A stretch of DNA of 6,307 bases from Vibrio tasmaniensis 1F-187 (GTDB lineage: Bacteria; Pseudomonadota; Gammaproteobacteria; Enterobacterales; Vibrionaceae): NCBI RefSeq assembly GCF_000272405.2, contig NZ_AJZM02000242.1, positions 1 to 6,307 on the forward strand, read 5' to 3'. The notes below the pieces were generated by a model, which ran no database searches, was not told the DNA's origin, and saw nothing but the letters and a program-made list of their open reading frames with translations. Both the position numbers and the translations under genes were made by a program. Of the stretch, positions 4,781 to 6,307 are shown one piece after another (position 1 is the stretch's first letter; each line of letters starts with the position of its first letter).

Positions 4781-5542
4781 TTGAATAAAATCTATCGTTT
4801 GGCTATTGGGCAGATTTTGTCTAACCCTGCCCCTCAAAGAATTCCTCGTACAGGTGAGAAAGCATCAGAAGTTGATTGCTATGTCATGTATATAAAAGCG
4901 AAAGATAACTCTTGGGATATTCTAGCGGATAGCATTGATGATAATGGAGTTAATGGACGCCAATGGGGTCAGGATGGTTACGCTGAAGAGTTACACGTAA
5001 CCTTTGAAGATATTGATAAAGCTAATTTTGAAATTACTCATTTCTATAAAACTTTTGATATTCAGTTTTCAAGCTTATTTGATTACATTTTGAAAGGTTT
5101 TTTTCCATACTATCAATTGAGCATACAGTTCAACAAAGCTGCGCAAATATTCTACAACAGAAGGGAATTAACTCGCACTGAACGGATGACTACATTACAA
5201 CTGATACTAGAAAAGACAATTGATAAAAAAAATTACTGTATTGCCGCCTATGACCTTACAAGCCTGTTACATTCTCAGCGTTGGTATTATCATCCAGACC
5301 GAAACCGAAACTTAAACTATAATGAATTGCTATTAGATTCGCTCGTAGCAAGTGGTGACTTAGAAAAAGTGAACAATGCTTATAAGTTATCTAGCCATGC
5401 TTTGGTTTCATTATCGCAACATGAGCAAGATGAAAGAAAGCACAAAGAAACATTAGGCCAATCAAAAGCAATGACAAAGCTGACGTTTGCATTGATATTA
5501 GTTGGATTTGCTCAAGTCTACGTTTCTTACTTTAAAGGCTAG
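4781..5542 (+). CDS. Unrecognised protein with C-terminal membrane anchor
   Basis: This encodes a 253-residue protein I cannot place in a family. It starts with TTG at 4781, supported by AAGG (4770-4773) seven bases upstream; the next in-frame ATG is at residue 36. The N-terminal 100 residues look like a globular alpha/beta domain with an acidic patch (DNSWDILADSIDDNG, 42-56). Residues about 130-212 read as a helical, winged-helix-like segment with SGDLEKVNNAYKLSSHALVS. A charged helix (QHEQDERKHKE) follows, then a single hydrophobic span, about 233-250, ending YFKG. The likely topology is a soluble cytoplasmic part tethered to the inner membrane by its tail. It follows the HEPN gene on the same strand and ends before the terminator at 5564, so it closes that unit. 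It may be an effector partner or sensor, which is a guess. Confidence 0.72.
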   Translation: MNKIYRLAIGQILSNPAPQRIPRTGEKASEVDCYVMYIKAKDNSWDILADSIDDNGVNGRQWGQDGYAEELHVTFEDIDKANFEITHFYKTFDIQFSSLFDYILKGFFPYYQLSIQFNKAAQIFYNRRELTRTERMTTLQLILEKTIDKKNYCIAAYDLTSLLHSQRWYYHPDRNRNLNYNELLLDSLVASGDLEKVNNAYKLSSHALVSLSQHEQDERKHKETLGQSKAMTKLTFALILVGFAQVYVSYFKG

Positions 5543-5563
5543 AGTCTAGAGTTTCGTTTAATA

Positions 5564-5594
5564 AAAAAGCCGAACTCAATGAGTCCGGCTTTTT
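5564..5594. terminator. Strong bidirectional intrinsic terminator
   Basis: AAAAAGCCGAACTC (5564-5577) pairs with GAGTCCGGCTTTTT (5581-5594) with one mismatch around a three-base loop. A T-run ends the stem on the plus strand and the A-run does so on the minus strand, so it can stop both the gene pair on its left and the regulator gene on its right, although the latter ends 155 bases away. Between it and 5748 I see only a 7-base inverted repeat (GACTGGA at 5620-5626, TCCAGTC at 5653-5659). Confidence 0.85.
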
Positions 5595-5748
5595 CTCCTT
5601 GATATGACCAAAAAGGAGGGACTGGATTAATCAAAACAGGACATTTCTTTGCTCCAGTCAAAGTCACCTTACCAACAAGAATCACATAGTGTTAGTCCAC
5701 ATAATTTAGACTTTGAACTCCTATCAAGAAAATCATACTTTTCTAGTC

Positions 5749-6102
5749 CTATTTCTTGAGTTTGGCTATCGCTCTAGCAAGACCAAGTAAGTGTGTTGAA
5801 GTCTTAATCTCTAGCTCCGATTGAATTCCCAAGAGCGCAATCCCTGCTAGTATTTGTTGCGGCCTCACCACTTGGCCAGTTGGCAGCTCCATACTGTCGT
5901 ATAACATTTTGAACTGTTCCCAATCATCACTTACGCTGAGTTCCTGACCTTTTGCCATACGCATGAGCCTTTTACACTCAGGAGGTATCGGTTTTCCTTC
6001 ATCCCAACTCGTGACAGTCCTCACAGTTTTGAAACACAGTTCAGCAACCTCTTCCTTCGTCATTTGGCACTCTAACTCTCGAAAAATGTAATTCTTACTC
6101 AT
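5749..6102 (-). CDS. DUF3653-like phage-associated regulator
   Basis: This encodes a 117-residue protein in which I recognise the DUF3653 pattern: RELECQMTKEEVAELCFKTV (8-27), RTVTSWDEGKPIPPECKRLM (28-47), then WEQFKMLYDSMELPTGQVV and PQQILAGIALLGIQSELE. The first half reads like a helix-turn-helix, with TKEEVAELC and the VRTVTSWD recognition part, so DNA binding and repression are likely. Family members are found mainly in Vibrio and its phages or phage-like elements, as I recall. The start at 6102 is chosen because MSKNYIFRELE matches the family N-terminus; an upstream in-frame ATG at 6198 adds a 32-residue extension that does not look like protein and would overrun the operator palindrome. 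The ribosome binding site is weak. It is convergent with the HEPN pair, and no other phage genes are in the window. Confidence 0.75.
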   Translation of the reverse strand: MSKNYIFRELECQMTKEEVAELCFKTVRTVTSWDEGKPIPPECKRLMRMAKGQELSVSDDWEQFKMLYDSMELPTGQVVRPQQILAGIALLGIQSELEIKTSTHLLGLARAIAKLKK

Positions 6103-6123
6103 TTCGCGATACTTCAATGATAA

Positions 6124-6144
6124 AACCTCTAAATACAAGAGGTT
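6124..6144. promoter_or_regulatory. Operator-like palindrome upstream of the regulator
   Basis: AACCTCT (6124-6130) and AGAGGTT (6138-6144) form a perfect 7-base inverted repeat with a 7-base centre, lying 21 bases before the start codon of the minus-strand regulator gene. Position and symmetry suit autorepression by a dimer of that protein. The -10 and -35 boxes are not clear enough to call. Confidence 0.5.
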
Positions 6145-6239
6145 GCACTGATTTAAGGGGGGTATGCACCATTGAACATAAGCAGGCAAAGTGCGCACTG
6201 TACAAAGGCGTATTAATTGGCAAACTAGCCTTATAAAAA

Positions 6240-6300
6240 GTTATTCATGAATCATTAATATTAGAATTCCTGAAACTCATTTATGTCCAAAGGTTAGTTT
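6240..6300 (+). repeat. Dispersed GTTATTCAT repeat, copy C (cut by window end)
   Basis: GTTATTCATGAAT, CTGAAACT.ATTTATG and CC match the 3619-3668 copy in order, and CCTTATAAAAAG just before it (6229-6240) resembles the end of the 3652-3734 unit. The copy probably continues past the end of the window. Confidence 0.55.
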
Positions 6301-6307
6301 CAGTTAT

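Noticed and set aside
5727..5744. AGAAAA/TTTTCT inverted repeat as terminator of the regulator gene
   Set aside because: The stem is only A/T rich and short; the strong terminator at 5564-5594 serves both directions.

Overview
The window looks like an accessory region of a gamma-proteobacterium, most likely Vibrionaceae. Four things point there: overall AT-rich sequence, a partial integron attC site of the Vibrio type (2379-2476), a vestige of an IS91-type transposase, and a repressor-like gene of the DUF3653 family, which I know mainly from Vibrio and its phages. There is no rRNA, tRNA, CRISPR array, intact insertion sequence or integrase.

Layout. 1-487: non-coding repeats ending in a promoter. 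488-964: a Nudix hydrolase. 965-1323: repeats and unexplained DNA. 1410-2066: a uracil-DNA-glycosylase-like protein with its own promoter. 2067-2600: a transposase relic (minus strand), half an attC site and a second copy of the promoter-bearing repeat. 2624-3397: an unrecognised 257-residue protein. 3398-3930: repeats, a short minus-strand frame and a GC-rich hairpin. 3979-5542: a two-gene unit, a HEPN-fold protein with an RX5H motif followed by a protein with a C-terminal membrane anchor, closed by a strong terminator at 5564-5594. 5749-6102 (minus): the DUF3653-like regulator with a palindromic operator candidate just upstream. The window ends in another copy of a dispersed repeat.

The most unusual feature is the architecture. 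Two unrelated genes, the Nudix gene and the 257-residue gene, sit between the same flanks: an upstream block of about 130 bases holding a matching promoter (TTGAAG, 17 bases, CATTAT), and a downstream block of about 95 bases that starts at or just after the stop codon and carries a conserved small stem-loop. A third repeat family, beginning GTTATTCAT, lies between the gene modules and recurs across the window. This resembles a cassette array, but apart from the one partial attC site the repeats are not an attC class I recognise. Cassette mobility is an inference.

The best functional candidate for a little-known system is the HEPN/membrane-protein pair (3979-5542), which has the look of an abortive-infection or toxin-like unit. 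That role is inferred from the HEPN motif, the adjacency and the neighbourhood. The other genes look independently expressed and share location rather than a pathway.
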